A DNA stretch of 16,295 bases, taken from NCBI GenBank assembly GCA_013362835.1, contig JABFVJ010000490.1, forward strand, positions 1 through 16,295, read 5' to 3'. The translations under genes were made by a program, and so were the position numbers. Position 1 is the first letter of the stretch; each line of letters begins with the position of its first letter. This DNA comes from Nonomuraea sp. (GTDB lineage Bacteria > Actinomycetota > Actinomycetes > Streptosporangiales > Streptosporangiaceae). Below the pieces are notes generated by a model that saw nothing but the letters and a program-made list of their open reading frames with translations, was not told the origin of the DNA and ran no database searches. Positions 1 to 6,927 of this stretch are shown here, in pieces.

Positions 1-540
1 GGCGATCACCCCGATCCAGCCGCGCCAGCCCAGCACGTCACCCGCCACGCCGCCCGCGAGCGTGCTCGCCCCGATCCCCACCGGCACGAACGTGGCCCAC
101 ACCGACAGCGCCGCGCCCCGGTCCCGCTCGCGGGCCAGGCGCAGGATCAGCGCGGGACCGGAGATGATGATCAGGACGTAGCCGATGCCCTCGACGCCGC
201 GGGCGGCCAGCAGCCAGCCGAAGTTCCCCGCGGCCATGCTCGCCGCGCTCGCCGCCGCCACCAGGGCCAGGCCGGTGACCAGCGACCGGTCGGTGCCGAA
301 GCGGCGGACCAGGAAGCCGGCGGGCAGCCCGGCGACGGCCCCGACGCCGACGACCGCCGAGATCACCCAGCCCAGCTGCGACAGCGACAGCCCGAGCTGC
401 CCCGCCACCGCGGGCCCGACCGAGGCGAACTTGCCGAGGCTCATCGCCGCGACGACCCCGCCCGCGTAGACGATCACGATCGTCATCCAGGGCGAGCGCG
501 GCTCCTCGTCCGCCTCGACCGGCACGGGCCGTGAGTCCAT
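1..540 (-). CDS. MFS transporter, N-terminal half (partial at window edge)
   Basis: This frame starts at ATG 540 and stays open for 180 codons to the left edge, so only the N-terminal half is visible. It begins with a short acidic, cytoplasmic-looking segment. Hydrophobic segments follow at about residues 19-37, 52-76, 84-102 and 107-134. The loop after the second segment reads AGFLVRRFGTDRS, which fits MFS motif A (G-x-L-x-D/R-R-x-G-x-R). An AAGGAG Shine-Dalgarno lies six bases before the ATG, which fixes the start. MFS proteins move small solutes across the cytoplasmic membrane by secondary transport. The many Gly and Ala residues and the GxxAGLPAG pattern resemble the drug- or metabolite-efflux and anion-symporter branches, but the substrate cannot be read from this half. 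It is divergent from the sugar operon, so control by the same regulator is possible but not shown. Confidence 0.85.
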   Translation of the reverse strand, partial: MDSRPVPVEADEEPRSPWMTIVIVYAGGVVAAMSLGKFASVGPAVAGQLGLSLSQLGWVISAVVGVGAVAGLPAGFLVRRFGTDRSLVTGLALVAAASAASMAAGNFGWLLAARGVEGIGYVLIIISGPALILRLARERDRGAALSVWATFVPVGIGASTLAGGVAGDVLGWRGWIGVIA

Positions 541-613
541 GAGCTCTCCTTCGTACGAGGTCGCGACGGGGGGTCCGGCACGAGGAGCGGCCGGGCGTGC
601 CCCGGCAGTCCCG

Positions 614-642
614 ATCATCGTCGCGCCCGGCGCCCCGATCAA
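614..642 (-). promoter_or_regulatory. Candidate promoter for the MFS gene
   Basis: On the minus strand TTGATC (642-637) and GATGAT (619-614) are separated by exactly 17 bases. Each hexamer matches four of six positions of the housekeeping -35 and -10 consensus. It would give a leader of roughly 65 nt before ATG 540. Found by eye only; chance matches are possible. Confidence 0.3.
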
Positions 643-722
643 CCCACCGCTCTCCGCGGCAGCTCCAAGGACCAGCGGCCTCGTCCCCAAAGCGTCGGAA
701 AGGTTGAGCTCGCGTTTCTGGA

Positions 723-738
723 TTGTTACCCGGAACAA
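723..738. promoter_or_regulatory. Candidate operator 1 upstream of xylF (GTT-N6-AAC dyad)
   Basis: TTGTT-ACCCGG-AACAA is an inverted repeat with 5-bp arms and a 6-base spacer. It overlaps a possible -10 box at 727-732, a good place for a repressor. TTGTT/AACAA half-sites are reminiscent of xylose-regulator (XylR, ROK family) operators. Binding by the ROK protein encoded at 4076-5281 is an inference. Confidence 0.4.
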
Positions 739-785
739 CAAACTCCCCGGCGCAAGGGTCTTCCAAAGCAGGCCGTCGGCGGAAT

Positions 786-803
786 ACGTTGCCGCAAACA
801 ACA
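786..803. promoter_or_regulatory. Candidate operator 2 upstream of xylF (GTT-N6-AAC dyad)
   Basis: This stretch matches 12 of 18 positions of 723-740, including the shared 3' end AACAACA and the GTT-N6-AAC core (788-799). It lies 63 bp downstream of the first site, about six helical turns, and 38 bp before the start codon. It also overlaps the end of a possible -10 (TACGTT, 785-790). Confidence 0.35.
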
Positions 804-840
804 TTCATCCGGGCCCCTCCGGAAGAAAGGACCCTGCATC

Positions 841-1959
841 ATGCGCAAAGGGATCCTCAGCCTGACCGCCGCGGCGGCGACGCTCGCCCTCGGTCTCACC
901 GCCTGCGGGGGCGAAAGCGGTCAGACCGGTACGACCTCCACCTCCTCCGCCACAGCATCGCAGTCCGCGAAGGCCGGCAAGATCGGCGTCATCCTTCCGG
1001 ACAGCAAGTCGTCGGCGCGCTGGGAGACGGCGGACCGCAAGTACCTCGAAGAGGCGTTCAAGGCCGCCGGCGTCGAGTACGACATCCAGAACGCCCAGAA
1101 CGACAAGACGGCGTTCCAGACCATCGCCGACCAGATGATCACCAACGGCGCGACCGTACTGATGATCGTGAACCTGGACAGCGGCAGCGGCAAGGCCGTG
1201 ATCGAGAAGGCCAAGTCCCAGGGCGTGGCCACCATCGACTACGACCGCCTGACGCTGGGCGGCGGCGCCGCCTACTACGTCAGCTTCGACAACACCAAGG
1301 TCGGCACGCTCCAGGGCGAGGGCCTGAGCAAGTGCCTGACCGACAAGAAGGCAGAAAAGCCCATCGTGGCCTACCTGAACGGCTCGCCGACCGACAACAA
1401 CGCGACCCTGTTCAAGAACGGCTACGACGGCGTGCTCAAGCCCAAGTTCGACGCGGGCGAGTACGTCAAGGGCCCCGACCAGGCCGTTCCCGACTGGGAC
1501 AACACCCAGGCCGGGACGATCTTCGAGCAGATGCTGACCCAGCAGCCGAAGATCGCCGGCGTGCTGGCCGCCAACGACGGTCTCGGCAACGCCGCCATCA
1601 CCGTGCTGAAGAAGCAGAACCTCAACGGCAAGGTGCCGGTCACCGGTCAGGACGCCACCGTCCAGGGCCTGCAGAACATCCTCGCGGGCGACCAGTGCAT
1701 GACCGTCTACAAGGCGGTCAAGAAGGAGGCCGACGCCGGGGCCAAGCTCGCGGTCGCGCTGGCCAAGGGTGAGAAGCCCACGGCGAGCGCCAGCGTCAAG
1801 GACCCGGAGACCGGTCAGGACGTGCCCTCCGAGCTGATGGAGCCGCAGGCCATCTACGCCGACAACGTCAAGGACGTCGTGGCCGACGGTTACGTCACCA
1901 AGGAGGAGCTCTGCACCGCCGACTTCGCCAAGAAGTGCACTGAGGCCGGAATTCAATAG
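841..1959 (+). CDS. xylF: Xylose-type sugar ABC transporter, substrate-binding lipoprotein
   Basis: The 372-residue product is the extracellular sugar receptor of a CUT2-family importer. A lipoprotein signal peptide ends in the lipobox LTAC with the acylated Cys at 22. A Ser/Thr-rich linker (about 23-45) leads into the type I periplasmic-binding fold (about 46-350). Stretches typical of XylF/ChvE-like proteins are IDYDRLTLGG (132-141), YVSFDNTKVG (146-155), LNGSPTDNN (179-187), AANDGLG (243-249) and GQDATVQGLQN (269-279). The Arg, Asn and Asp residues in these are the usual sugar-contact positions. Cys 358 and Cys 366 near the C-terminus could form a disulfide. AAAGGA at 826-831 fixes the ATG start. 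It is first in a four-gene operon. Xylose is the best-supported substrate, but arabinose or a related sugar is possible. Confidence 0.9.
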   Translation: MRKGILSLTAAAATLALGLTACGGESGQTGTTSTSSATASQSAKAGKIGVILPDSKSSARWETADRKYLEEAFKAAGVEYDIQNAQNDKTAFQTIADQMITNGATVLMIVNLDSGSGKAVIEKAKSQGVATIDYDRLTLGGGAAYYVSFDNTKVGTLQGEGLSKCLTDKKAEKPIVAYLNGSPTDNNATLFKNGYDGVLKPKFDAGEYVKGPDQAVPDWDNTQAGTIFEQMLTQQPKIAGVLAANDGLGNAAITVLKKQNLNGKVPVTGQDATVQGLQNILAGDQCMTVYKAVKKEADAGAKLAVALAKGEKPTASASVKDPETGQDVPSELMEPQAIYADNVKDVVADGYVTKEELCTADFAKKCTEAGIQ

Positions 1960-1965
1960 CGTGGA

Positions 1966-2001
1966 GGGGCGCGGCCCGTGCCACCGGCGCGGCCGTGCCC
2001 C
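1966..2001 (+). terminator. Strong hairpin between xylF and the ABC ATPase gene
   Basis: Left arm 1966-1976 (GGGGCGCGGCC) pairs with right arm 1991-2001 (GGCCGTGCCCC): 11 pairs including one G-U, with a 14-base loop. It begins seven bases after the xylF stop and is followed only by CCTTT, so it is not a classic U-tract terminator. It is well placed to protect the xylF mRNA end or cause partial termination, giving more binding protein than membrane parts. Confidence 0.6.
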
Positions 2002-2016
2002 CCTTTAGGGAGCACC

Positions 2017-2781
2017 ATGACCCCCCTCCTTGAAGTGCGCGGGATCGACAAGAGTTTCGGCCCGGTGAAGGTCCTGCACGACGTGGAGTTCTCCGCCTAC
2101 CCGGGCGAGGTCACCGCGCTCGTCGGCGACAACGGCGCGGGCAAGTCGACGCTGGTCAAGTGCATCGGCGGCATCTACCCGATCGACGCGGGCCAGATCC
2201 TCTTCGACGGCCGCGAGGTCACCGTCCACACCCCCAGGGACGCGGGCGAGCTCGGCATCGAGATCGTCTACCAGGACCTCGCGCTCTGCGACAACCTCGA
2301 CATCGTCCAGAACATGTTCCTCGGCAGGGAACGCAAGACCAAGTTCCTGCTCGACGAGGACAGCATGGAGGAGCTCGCGGAGAAGACGCTCAGCAGTCTG
2401 TCCGTGCGCACCGTGAAGTCCATCAGACAGCAGGTCTCCAGCCTGTCCGGCGGCCAGCGCCAGACGGTGGCGATCGCCAAGGCCGTGCTGTGGAACAGCA
2501 AGGTCGTCATCCTCGACGAGCCGACCGCCGCGCTCGGCGTGGCCCAGACGGCGCAGGTGCTCGAACTCGTGCGCAGGCTGGCCGACACGGGCCTCGCGGT
2601 CGTCCTCATCTCGCACAACATGAACGACGTGTTCGCCGTCTCCGACCGGATCGCGGCGCTCTACCTCGGCAGGATGGCCGCCCAGGTCAAGACCTCCGAC
2701 GTGACGCACGCGCAGGTCGTCGAACTGATCACCTCAGGTCGCAGCGGCGAACTCGGCCTCAAGAACGGGGTCACCCCATGA
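2017..2781 (+). CDS. Sugar ABC transporter, half-size ATP-binding subunit
   Basis: This 254-residue cytoplasmic ATPase powers the sugar importer. It has one complete nucleotide-binding domain: Walker A GDNGAGKST (37-45), Q-loop Gln 86, signature LSGGQ (143-147), Walker B VVILDE (163-168) and switch His 200. Classical XylG/RbsA proteins have two fused domains in about 500 residues, so this single-domain type (like FrcA) should act as a homodimer. ATG 2017 is chosen because the protein then starts right at the conserved LLEVRGIDKSFG strand, with AGGGAG four bases upstream. An upstream GTG at 1978 lies in the loop of the intergenic hairpin and would add a Pro-rich 13-residue tail unlike the family. 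The stop overlaps the permease start (ATGA, 2778-2781), so the two are translationally coupled. Confidence 0.9.
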   Translation: MTPLLEVRGIDKSFGPVKVLHDVEFSAYPGEVTALVGDNGAGKSTLVKCIGGIYPIDAGQILFDGREVTVHTPRDAGELGIEIVYQDLALCDNLDIVQNMFLGRERKTKFLLDEDSMEELAEKTLSSLSVRTVKSIRQQVSSLSGGQRQTVAIAKAVLWNSKVVILDEPTAALGVAQTAQVLELVRRLADTGLAVVLISHNMNDVFAVSDRIAALYLGRMAAQVKTSDVTHAQVVELITSGRSGELGLKNGVTP

Positions 2782-4040
2782 GCAAGGTCAAGGAACTGCC
2801 GGGCGAGGCCATCGTCGTCGCCGCGCAGTCCCCGTCGATCGCGCACAGCGTGCGCGCGTACTGGGAGCGGATCCGCGGCGGCGACATGGGCGCGCTGCCC
2901 GCCGTGCTGGGCCTCGTCGTGCTCTGCACGGTCTTCGCCATCGCCCGCCCCGCCTTCGTCACCTCGATCAACTTCGCCAACCTGTTCACCCAGGGCGCGA
3001 ACGTCACGCTCATCGCCATGGGCCTGGTCTTCGTCCTGCTGCTCGGCGAGATCGACCTGTCGGCCGGCTTCGCGAGCGGCGTCTGCGCGGCGGTGCTCGC
3101 CGTCACGCTCGCGAACCTCGGCCTGCCCTGGTACGTCTGCGTCCTGGCCGCCATCGCCACCGGCGTGCTCATCGGCCTGGTGCTCGGCTCGCTGGTGGCC
3201 AAGGTCGGCATACCGTCGTTCGTGGTCACGCTGGCGGCCTTCCTGGCCTTCCAGGGCCTGGTCCTGGTGCTGGTCAACGAGGGCACGAACATCTCGGTCC
3301 GCGACAGCGTGATCGTCGCCATCGCCAACAAGAACCTGACGCCGCTGCTCGGCTGGATCCTGTACGCGGTGTGCGTGCTGGGCTTCGCCGCCGTGCAGCT
3401 GCTGCGGGCCAGGAACCGGACCAGGCGCGGCCTGGTCGCCGACCCGCTGTCGCTGATCGGCGCCCGCGTGGGCGCGCTCGCGGTGATCGGCGGGCTCGCG
3501 GTCTACGTGCTCAACATGGAGCGCAGCCGCAACCCGGCGCTGGTCTCGCTGACCGGCGTGCCGATCGTGGTGCCGGTGATCGTGGTGCTGCTGGTCGTGT
3601 GGACGCTGGTGCTCCGGCGCACCGCGTTCGGCCGCCACCTGTACGCGGTCGGCGGCAACACCGAGGCCGCCCGCCGGGCGGGCATCCCGGTCGACCGCAT
3701 CAAGATCGCGGCGTTCGTGATCTGCTCGTCGATGGCGGCGATCGGCGGCATCGTCGCCGCCTCCAGGGCCAGCTCGGTCGACCCGAACACGGGCGGCAGC
3801 TCGGTGCTGCTGTACGCGGTCGGCGCGGCGGTCATCGGCGGCACGAGCCTGTTCGGCGGCAAGGGACGGGTGCTCGACGCCGTGCTCGGCGGCGCCGTGG
3901 TGGCCGTGATCGAGAACGGCATGGGTCTGATGGGGTACGGCGCGAGCGTGAAGTACCTGGTCACGGGGTCTGTCCTGCTGCTCGCGGCGGGTGTCGACGC
4001 CCTGGCGCGCAAGCGGGCGGCTGCCGCTGGTCTAAGGTGA
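2778..4040 (+). CDS. xylH: Xylose-type sugar ABC transporter permease
   Basis: The 420-residue integral membrane subunit forms the sugar channel. It is a BPD_transp_2-family permease with about ten or more hydrophobic segments, the clearest near 38-58, 76-90, 97-113, 118-140, 145-166, 192-209, 228-246, 260-280, 308-328, 343-358, 366-380 and 393-408. Family landmarks are LLLGEIDLSAGFASG (87-101), the cytoplasmic coupling loop AVGGNTEAARRAGIPVDR (290-307) and AVIGGTSLFGGKG (351-363). The charged stretch 210-222 followed by an extra segment before VPIVVPVIVV is the longer XylH layout rather than the roughly 320-residue RbsC layout. The start is fixed by the ATGA overlap with the ATPase gene. The regulator gene follows after 35 bases. 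Confidence 0.9.
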   Translation: MSKVKELPGEAIVVAAQSPSIAHSVRAYWERIRGGDMGALPAVLGLVVLCTVFAIARPAFVTSINFANLFTQGANVTLIAMGLVFVLLLGEIDLSAGFASGVCAAVLAVTLANLGLPWYVCVLAAIATGVLIGLVLGSLVAKVGIPSFVVTLAAFLAFQGLVLVLVNEGTNISVRDSVIVAIANKNLTPLLGWILYAVCVLGFAAVQLLRARNRTRRGLVADPLSLIGARVGALAVIGGLAVYVLNMERSRNPALVSLTGVPIVVPVIVVLLVVWTLVLRRTAFGRHLYAVGGNTEAARRAGIPVDRIKIAAFVICSSMAAIGGIVAASRASSVDPNTGGSSVLLYAVGAAVIGGTSLFGGKGRVLDAVLGGAVVAVIENGMGLMGYGASVKYLVTGSVLLLAAGVDALARKRAAAAGLR

Positions 4041-4075
4041 TCAGCGACCCACAGCCCCTGAAGGAACCCCAAGCG

Positions 4076-5281
4076 ATGCGTGCCGGACCGTCCCAGGAGG
4101 ACATCAGGCGCCACAATCTCGGCGCGCTGCTACGCCACGTCCACCTGGGCGGGCCGATCTCGCGCGCCGAGCTGACCTCGAAGATGGGGCTCAACCGCAG
4201 CACGATCATGGCGCTCACCTCCGACCTCACCGCCGCCGGGCTGGTGCGCGAGGAGCTGCCGCGCGAGACCGGCCGCGCCGGCCGGCCCTCGCTGGTGGTG
4301 CGCCCGGAGTCGGCCCGGGTCTACGTGTTCGCCTTCGACGTCGGCCCCGACCGGCTCGTCGCGGCCAGGGTCGGCCTCGGCGGGGTCATCCTCGACCGCA
4401 GGGAGACCACCCGCGAGCGCGGCAAGTTCGCGCTGGACGAGCTGGCCGGGGTGCTGTCGGGGTTCGCCAGGCAGATGCGGCGCAAGACGCGCGACGACAC
4501 CGTGTGCGTCGGCGCCGCCGCCGCCGTGTCCGGCGGGGTGCGCAAGGGCGACGGCGTGATCACGTTCGGGCCCAACCTGATGGCCGAGGACGTGCCGTTC
4601 GGCGAGGAGCTGGGCCGCAGGCTGGGCCTCGGGCTGCCGGTCAGCGTGGGCAACGACGCCAACCTGGCCGCCCTGGCCGAGCACAGCCGCGGCGTCGGCG
4701 TGGCCGTGCGCGACCTCATCTGCCTCCACGGCGACGTGGGCATCGGCGGCGGCATCATCACCGGCGGCCACCTGCTCGGCGGCCACGACGGCTACGGCGG
4801 CGAGGTCGGCCACATGGTCGTCAACCCGGGCGGGCGCGAGTGCGGCTGCGGCTCCCACGGCTGCCTGGAGGCCGAGGTGGGGGAGCGGGCGCTGCTGGAG
4901 CTGGCCGGCCGCTACGGCCCCGGCCAGCACGGGCGCGACGCGGTGCGCGCGGTGGTCGACGCCGCCGACCGGGGCGACATCGTGGCCCAGGAGGCGCTCA
5001 AGCGGGTCGGCGACTGGCTCGGGCTCGGCGTGGCCAACCTGGTCAACGTCTTCAACCCGGAGATGGTCATCTTCGGCGGCATGCTGCGGGAGGTCTACCT
5101 CGGCTCGGCGGCCCAGGTCCGCACCCGGCTGGCCCTGCACGCCATGGCTCCCCAGCGCGAGCACGTACGCCTGCGCACCTCGGCGCTCGGCGACGCCGCG
5201 ACGCTCGTCGGGGCGGCCGAGCTGGCCTTCGCCCACGTGCTCGCCGACCCCCTGGAAGTGCTGGCCAGGGTCAGCTCCTAG
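4076..5281 (+). CDS. ROK-family transcriptional regulator (XylR/Rok7B7-like)
   Basis: This 401-residue protein is probably the sugar-responsive regulator of the operon. An N-terminal winged helix-turn-helix covers about 10-75, with recognition helix near LNRSTIMAL (39-47). A ROK sugar-kinase-like domain follows. Visible landmarks are GNDANLAAL with the Asp equivalent to the kinase catalytic residue at 194, GIGGGIITGG, the zinc-site His 246 (GHM) and the cysteines C256, C258 and C263 in CGCGSHGCLE. The first phosphate-binding loop is degenerate (DVGPD from 88 instead of DxGGT), as expected for a regulator rather than a kinase. ATG 4076 has AAGGAA nine bases upstream. An in-frame GTG at 4037 lacks a ribosome site. 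In Streptomyces coelicolor a ROK regulator (Rok7B7) sits beside xylFGH, which supports the role; here the gene is last in the operon. Confidence 0.88.
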   Translation: MRAGPSQEDIRRHNLGALLRHVHLGGPISRAELTSKMGLNRSTIMALTSDLTAAGLVREELPRETGRAGRPSLVVRPESARVYVFAFDVGPDRLVAARVGLGGVILDRRETTRERGKFALDELAGVLSGFARQMRRKTRDDTVCVGAAAAVSGGVRKGDGVITFGPNLMAEDVPFGEELGRRLGLGLPVSVGNDANLAALAEHSRGVGVAVRDLICLHGDVGIGGGIITGGHLLGGHDGYGGEVGHMVVNPGGRECGCGSHGCLEAEVGERALLELAGRYGPGQHGRDAVRAVVDAADRGDIVAQEALKRVGDWLGLGVANLVNVFNPEMVIFGGMLREVYLGSAAQVRTRLALHAMAPQREHVRLRTSALGDAATLVGAAELAFAHVLADPLEVLARVSS

Positions 5282-6024
5282 CCCACCCGCCCCTTGGGGG
5301 CCGTCCAGGTGTCGCACGCGGCGGTGGACCCGCCGCGGTAGCCCCGGTTCTGCCAGTAGGCCAGGTTGCGCGGCCGTCCGTGGATCTTGCTGTAGTCCGC
5401 CCTGCCCACCGCGTCGATCCACTCCCGCCAGGTGACGTCCGGCCTGATCGAGGTGAGCGTGGCGCTGTAGAAGACGCCGGCGTAGCACTCGGCCTGCATC
5501 TCCAGCCGGTGGCTGAGCAGGGTGCGCGCGCCGCTGGAGGCGGGCCAGTAGAGGGCGTTCTGCGCGTCGAGGATGCCGGTGAGCTGCTGGACGTGGTGTC
5601 CCCACTCGTGCGCGACGGAGTGCGCGATGTTCATCCTGAACGGGTCGCGCAGGTCGTTCCGCATGATGCGGATGGCGATCGTGCGCTGCGCCGGGCAGTA
5701 CTGCGCGCCGTTGCTGGTGATCTTCCCGCACACCGAGTCGCTGCCCGTGGTGACGGTGACCGTCGGCGGGCTGTACGTCAGCCCCGCGGCGGCGAACCTG
5801 GCGGCCCAGAACCGGTCGGCGCAGGCGGCCATGGCGCGGTGGAAGGACTTGAGCGAGGCCGTGCTGCCCGTCCTGATGGCCGGGATCGCGCACGACTGGC
5901 GCTCACCGGCCCGCGCCGCGGCCAGTCCCCCCTGCGCCGGGCGTCCGGCCGCGGCCGCCGCCGGAACCGGGGGCAGAAGAACCGCGATCATGCACATGGC
6001 GAGCGCCATGAGGGGAATGCGCAC
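5278..6024 (-). CDS. Exported neutral zinc metallopeptidase, paralogue 1
   Basis: The 248-residue product is a predicted exported protease of the neutral zinc metallopeptidase (YpfJ-like, PF04228) type. Residues 1-26 form a signal peptide ending in an Ala-rich site. The zinc motif is HEWGH (139-143), with Glu 175 in LEMQAEC as the likely third ligand. Six cysteines of the mature part (45, 68, 99, 110, 180, 237) line up with the two upstream paralogues, and the C-terminal ACDTW motif is shared. It is the shortest copy and lacks the NP-x-YKTG-K/R-L segment the others have at the start of the mature part. GTG 6024 is chosen because it gives the full signal peptide and has TAAGAT eight bases upstream; no good ribosome site is visible. 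ATG 6009 is an alternative. Its TAG stop shares CTAG with the stop of the ROK gene. The substrate is unknown. Confidence 0.82.
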   Translation of the reverse strand: MRIPLMALAMCMIAVLLPPVPAAAAAGRPAQGGLAAARAGERQSCAIPAIRTGSTASLKSFHRAMAACADRFWAARFAAAGLTYSPPTVTVTTGSDSVCGKITSNGAQYCPAQRTIAIRIMRNDLRDPFRMNIAHSVAHEWGHHVQQLTGILDAQNALYWPASSGARTLLSHRLEMQAECYAGVFYSATLTSIRPDVTWREWIDAVGRADYSKIHGRPRNLAYWQNRGYRGGSTAACDTWTAPKGRVG

Positions 6025-6032
6025 GATCGCGG

Positions 6033-6038
6033 ATCTTA
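6033..6038 (-). promoter_or_regulatory. Candidate -10 box for paralogue 1 (leaderless start)
   Basis: TAAGAT on the minus strand lies eight bases before the GTG start at 6024, the distance expected when transcription starts at or next to the start codon. A convincing -35 is not visible. Confidence 0.35.
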
Positions 6039-6060
6039 GAGGAGTTCGTACGGATTTGGG

Positions 6061-6873
6061 CTAGAGGGTCTTGCCCTTCGAGGCGACCCAGGTGTTGCAG
6101 GAGCCCGCCGACGTGCCGGTGAAGCCGCGCTTGAGCCAGTACGCGACGTTGGCGTCGGTCCCGTGCGTCTGGTCGGCCGACGAACGCGCGTTCACGCCGA
6201 GTGAGCTCAGGTCGCCCGCGTTGTGCGAGCCCTTGAGCAGCAGGTCGAACTCCTGCTGGCTGCGGCCGAGCGAGTCCCAGACGCTGCCCATGAACACGCC
6301 GGCGTAGCACTGGGCCTGGAGCTCGGTACGGCGGACGGGGCCGAGGTCGCGGGGGTTGTCCAGGACGTACTCGCCGCGGTTGTTGTGGCGGAGCATGCCC
6401 GTGAGCTTCTGGACGTGGTGGCCGTACTCGTGGGCCAGCACCAGCATCAGGATCGGGTCGGAAGGCTCTTCCACCACGTTGTCGCTGAGCAGCAGGATCA
6501 TCCGCTTGTCCACCGGGCAGTACAGCGCCTGCGCCCCGCCGGGGAAGTTCCCGCACCTGGTGGGCGTGCCGACCTTGGTGATCACGGTGTACTTGGGCTT
6601 GCTGAAGGTGAAGCCGGCCTTCCGGACCTTGGGGGCCCACGCCTTGTTCAGGCAGTCGAGCACCGTGTCGAAGTAGACCCGCGCCTCGTCCTCCGTCCCG
6701 GCGTTGACCGGCGGTTCCTCACACGTCTTGAACGTGAGCTTGCCGGTCTTGTAGATCGGGTTCTTCGTCAGGACCGGCTTGAATGCCGGGGCGGCCGTGG
6801 CCGCGTGGGCCGTACCGGCGAGGAACACGCTCGCCAGGGCACCGGCAATGATCGCCAATCGGGGGGTACGCAT
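6061..6873 (-). CDS. Exported neutral zinc metallopeptidase, paralogue 2
   Basis: This 270-residue exported protease is the middle gene of the triplet. The signal peptide is residues 1-24 (cleavage after TAHA). The mature part opens with KNPIYKTGKL (37-46), nearly the same as in paralogue 3. The zinc motif is HEYGH (148-152) and Glu 184 in ELQAQC is the likely third ligand. Cysteines 51, 74, 107, 119, 189 and 259 match the spacing of the other copies. The C-terminus has GFTGTSAGSCNTW, a pattern present in all three. ATG 6873 starts a well-formed signal peptide; GTG 6885 would add four residues with no ribosome site. TAGTGT lies eight bases before ATG 6873. The spacer to paralogue 3 is 54 bases and that to paralogue 1 is 36 bases. 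The family is a recognised one; its natural substrate in actinobacteria is not known to me. Confidence 0.85.
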   Translation of the reverse strand: MRTPRLAIIAGALASVFLAGTAHAATAAPAFKPVLTKNPIYKTGKLTFKTCEEPPVNAGTEDEARVYFDTVLDCLNKAWAPKVRKAGFTFSKPKYTVITKVGTPTRCGNFPGGAQALYCPVDKRMILLLSDNVVEEPSDPILMLVLAHEYGHHVQKLTGMLRHNNRGEYVLDNPRDLGPVRRTELQAQCYAGVFMGSVWDSLGRSQQEFDLLLKGSHNAGDLSSLGVNARSSADQTHGTDANVAYWLKRGFTGTSAGSCNTWVASKGKTL

Positions 6874-6881
6874 GAGACCGC

Positions 6882-6887
6882 ACACTA
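6882..6887 (-). promoter_or_regulatory. Candidate -10 box for paralogue 2 (leaderless start)
   Basis: TAGTGT on the minus strand is eight bases before ATG 6873. A possible -35, TTTACC, lies 18 bases further upstream (four of six consensus matches). The T-rich stretch CTCTTTTTG lies between them. Confidence 0.4.
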
Positions 6888-6927
6888 CAAAAAGAGGGAG
6901 TCCCAGGTAAAGCGGGAAACGCCGGAG

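Larger units (their letters stand above)
541..840. other. Divergent intergenic region between MFS gene and sugar operon
   Basis: This is a 300-base gap with no convincing gene; short open frames here lack ribosome sites and carry on into neighbouring genes out of frame. The left half is very GC-rich and holds the MFS ribosome site, the palindrome TCGTACGA (551-558) and a candidate minus-strand promoter. The right half (about 700-805) is clearly richer in A and T, which suits a regulated promoter. It holds the two GTT-N6-AAC sites. Weak plus-strand promoter options are TTGAGC (704-709) with TACCCG (727-732), and TTCCAA (761-766) with TACGTT (785-790). Confidence 0.6.

Noticed and set aside
1978..2016. 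GTG 1978 as start of the ABC ATPase
   Set aside because: It has a GGAGG ten bases upstream, but lies in the loop of the strong hairpin and adds a Pro-rich tail absent from the family; ATG 2017 fits the conserved N-terminus.
2017..2781. ABC ATPase as a truncated pseudogene of a two-domain XylG
   Set aside because: All ATPase motifs are intact, the length is that of a complete single domain, and the ATGA coupling to the permease shows a maintained gene end.
4037..4075. GTG 4037 as start of the ROK regulator
   Set aside because: It overlaps the end of the permease gene without a ribosome site; ATG 4076 has AAGGAA nine bases upstream.
4130..5893. Long open frame on the minus strand opposite the ROK gene
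   Set aside because: Its composition is Arg/Ala/His/Pro-rich low complexity, it crosses the real stops of two well-supported genes, and it matches no family. Such frames are a usual by-product of GC-rich coding DNA.
6896..6904. GGGAGTCCC palindrome between paralogues 2 and 3 as a terminator
   Set aside because: The arms are 4 bp with a one-base centre, so no stable hairpin can form, although a T-rich run lies next to it.
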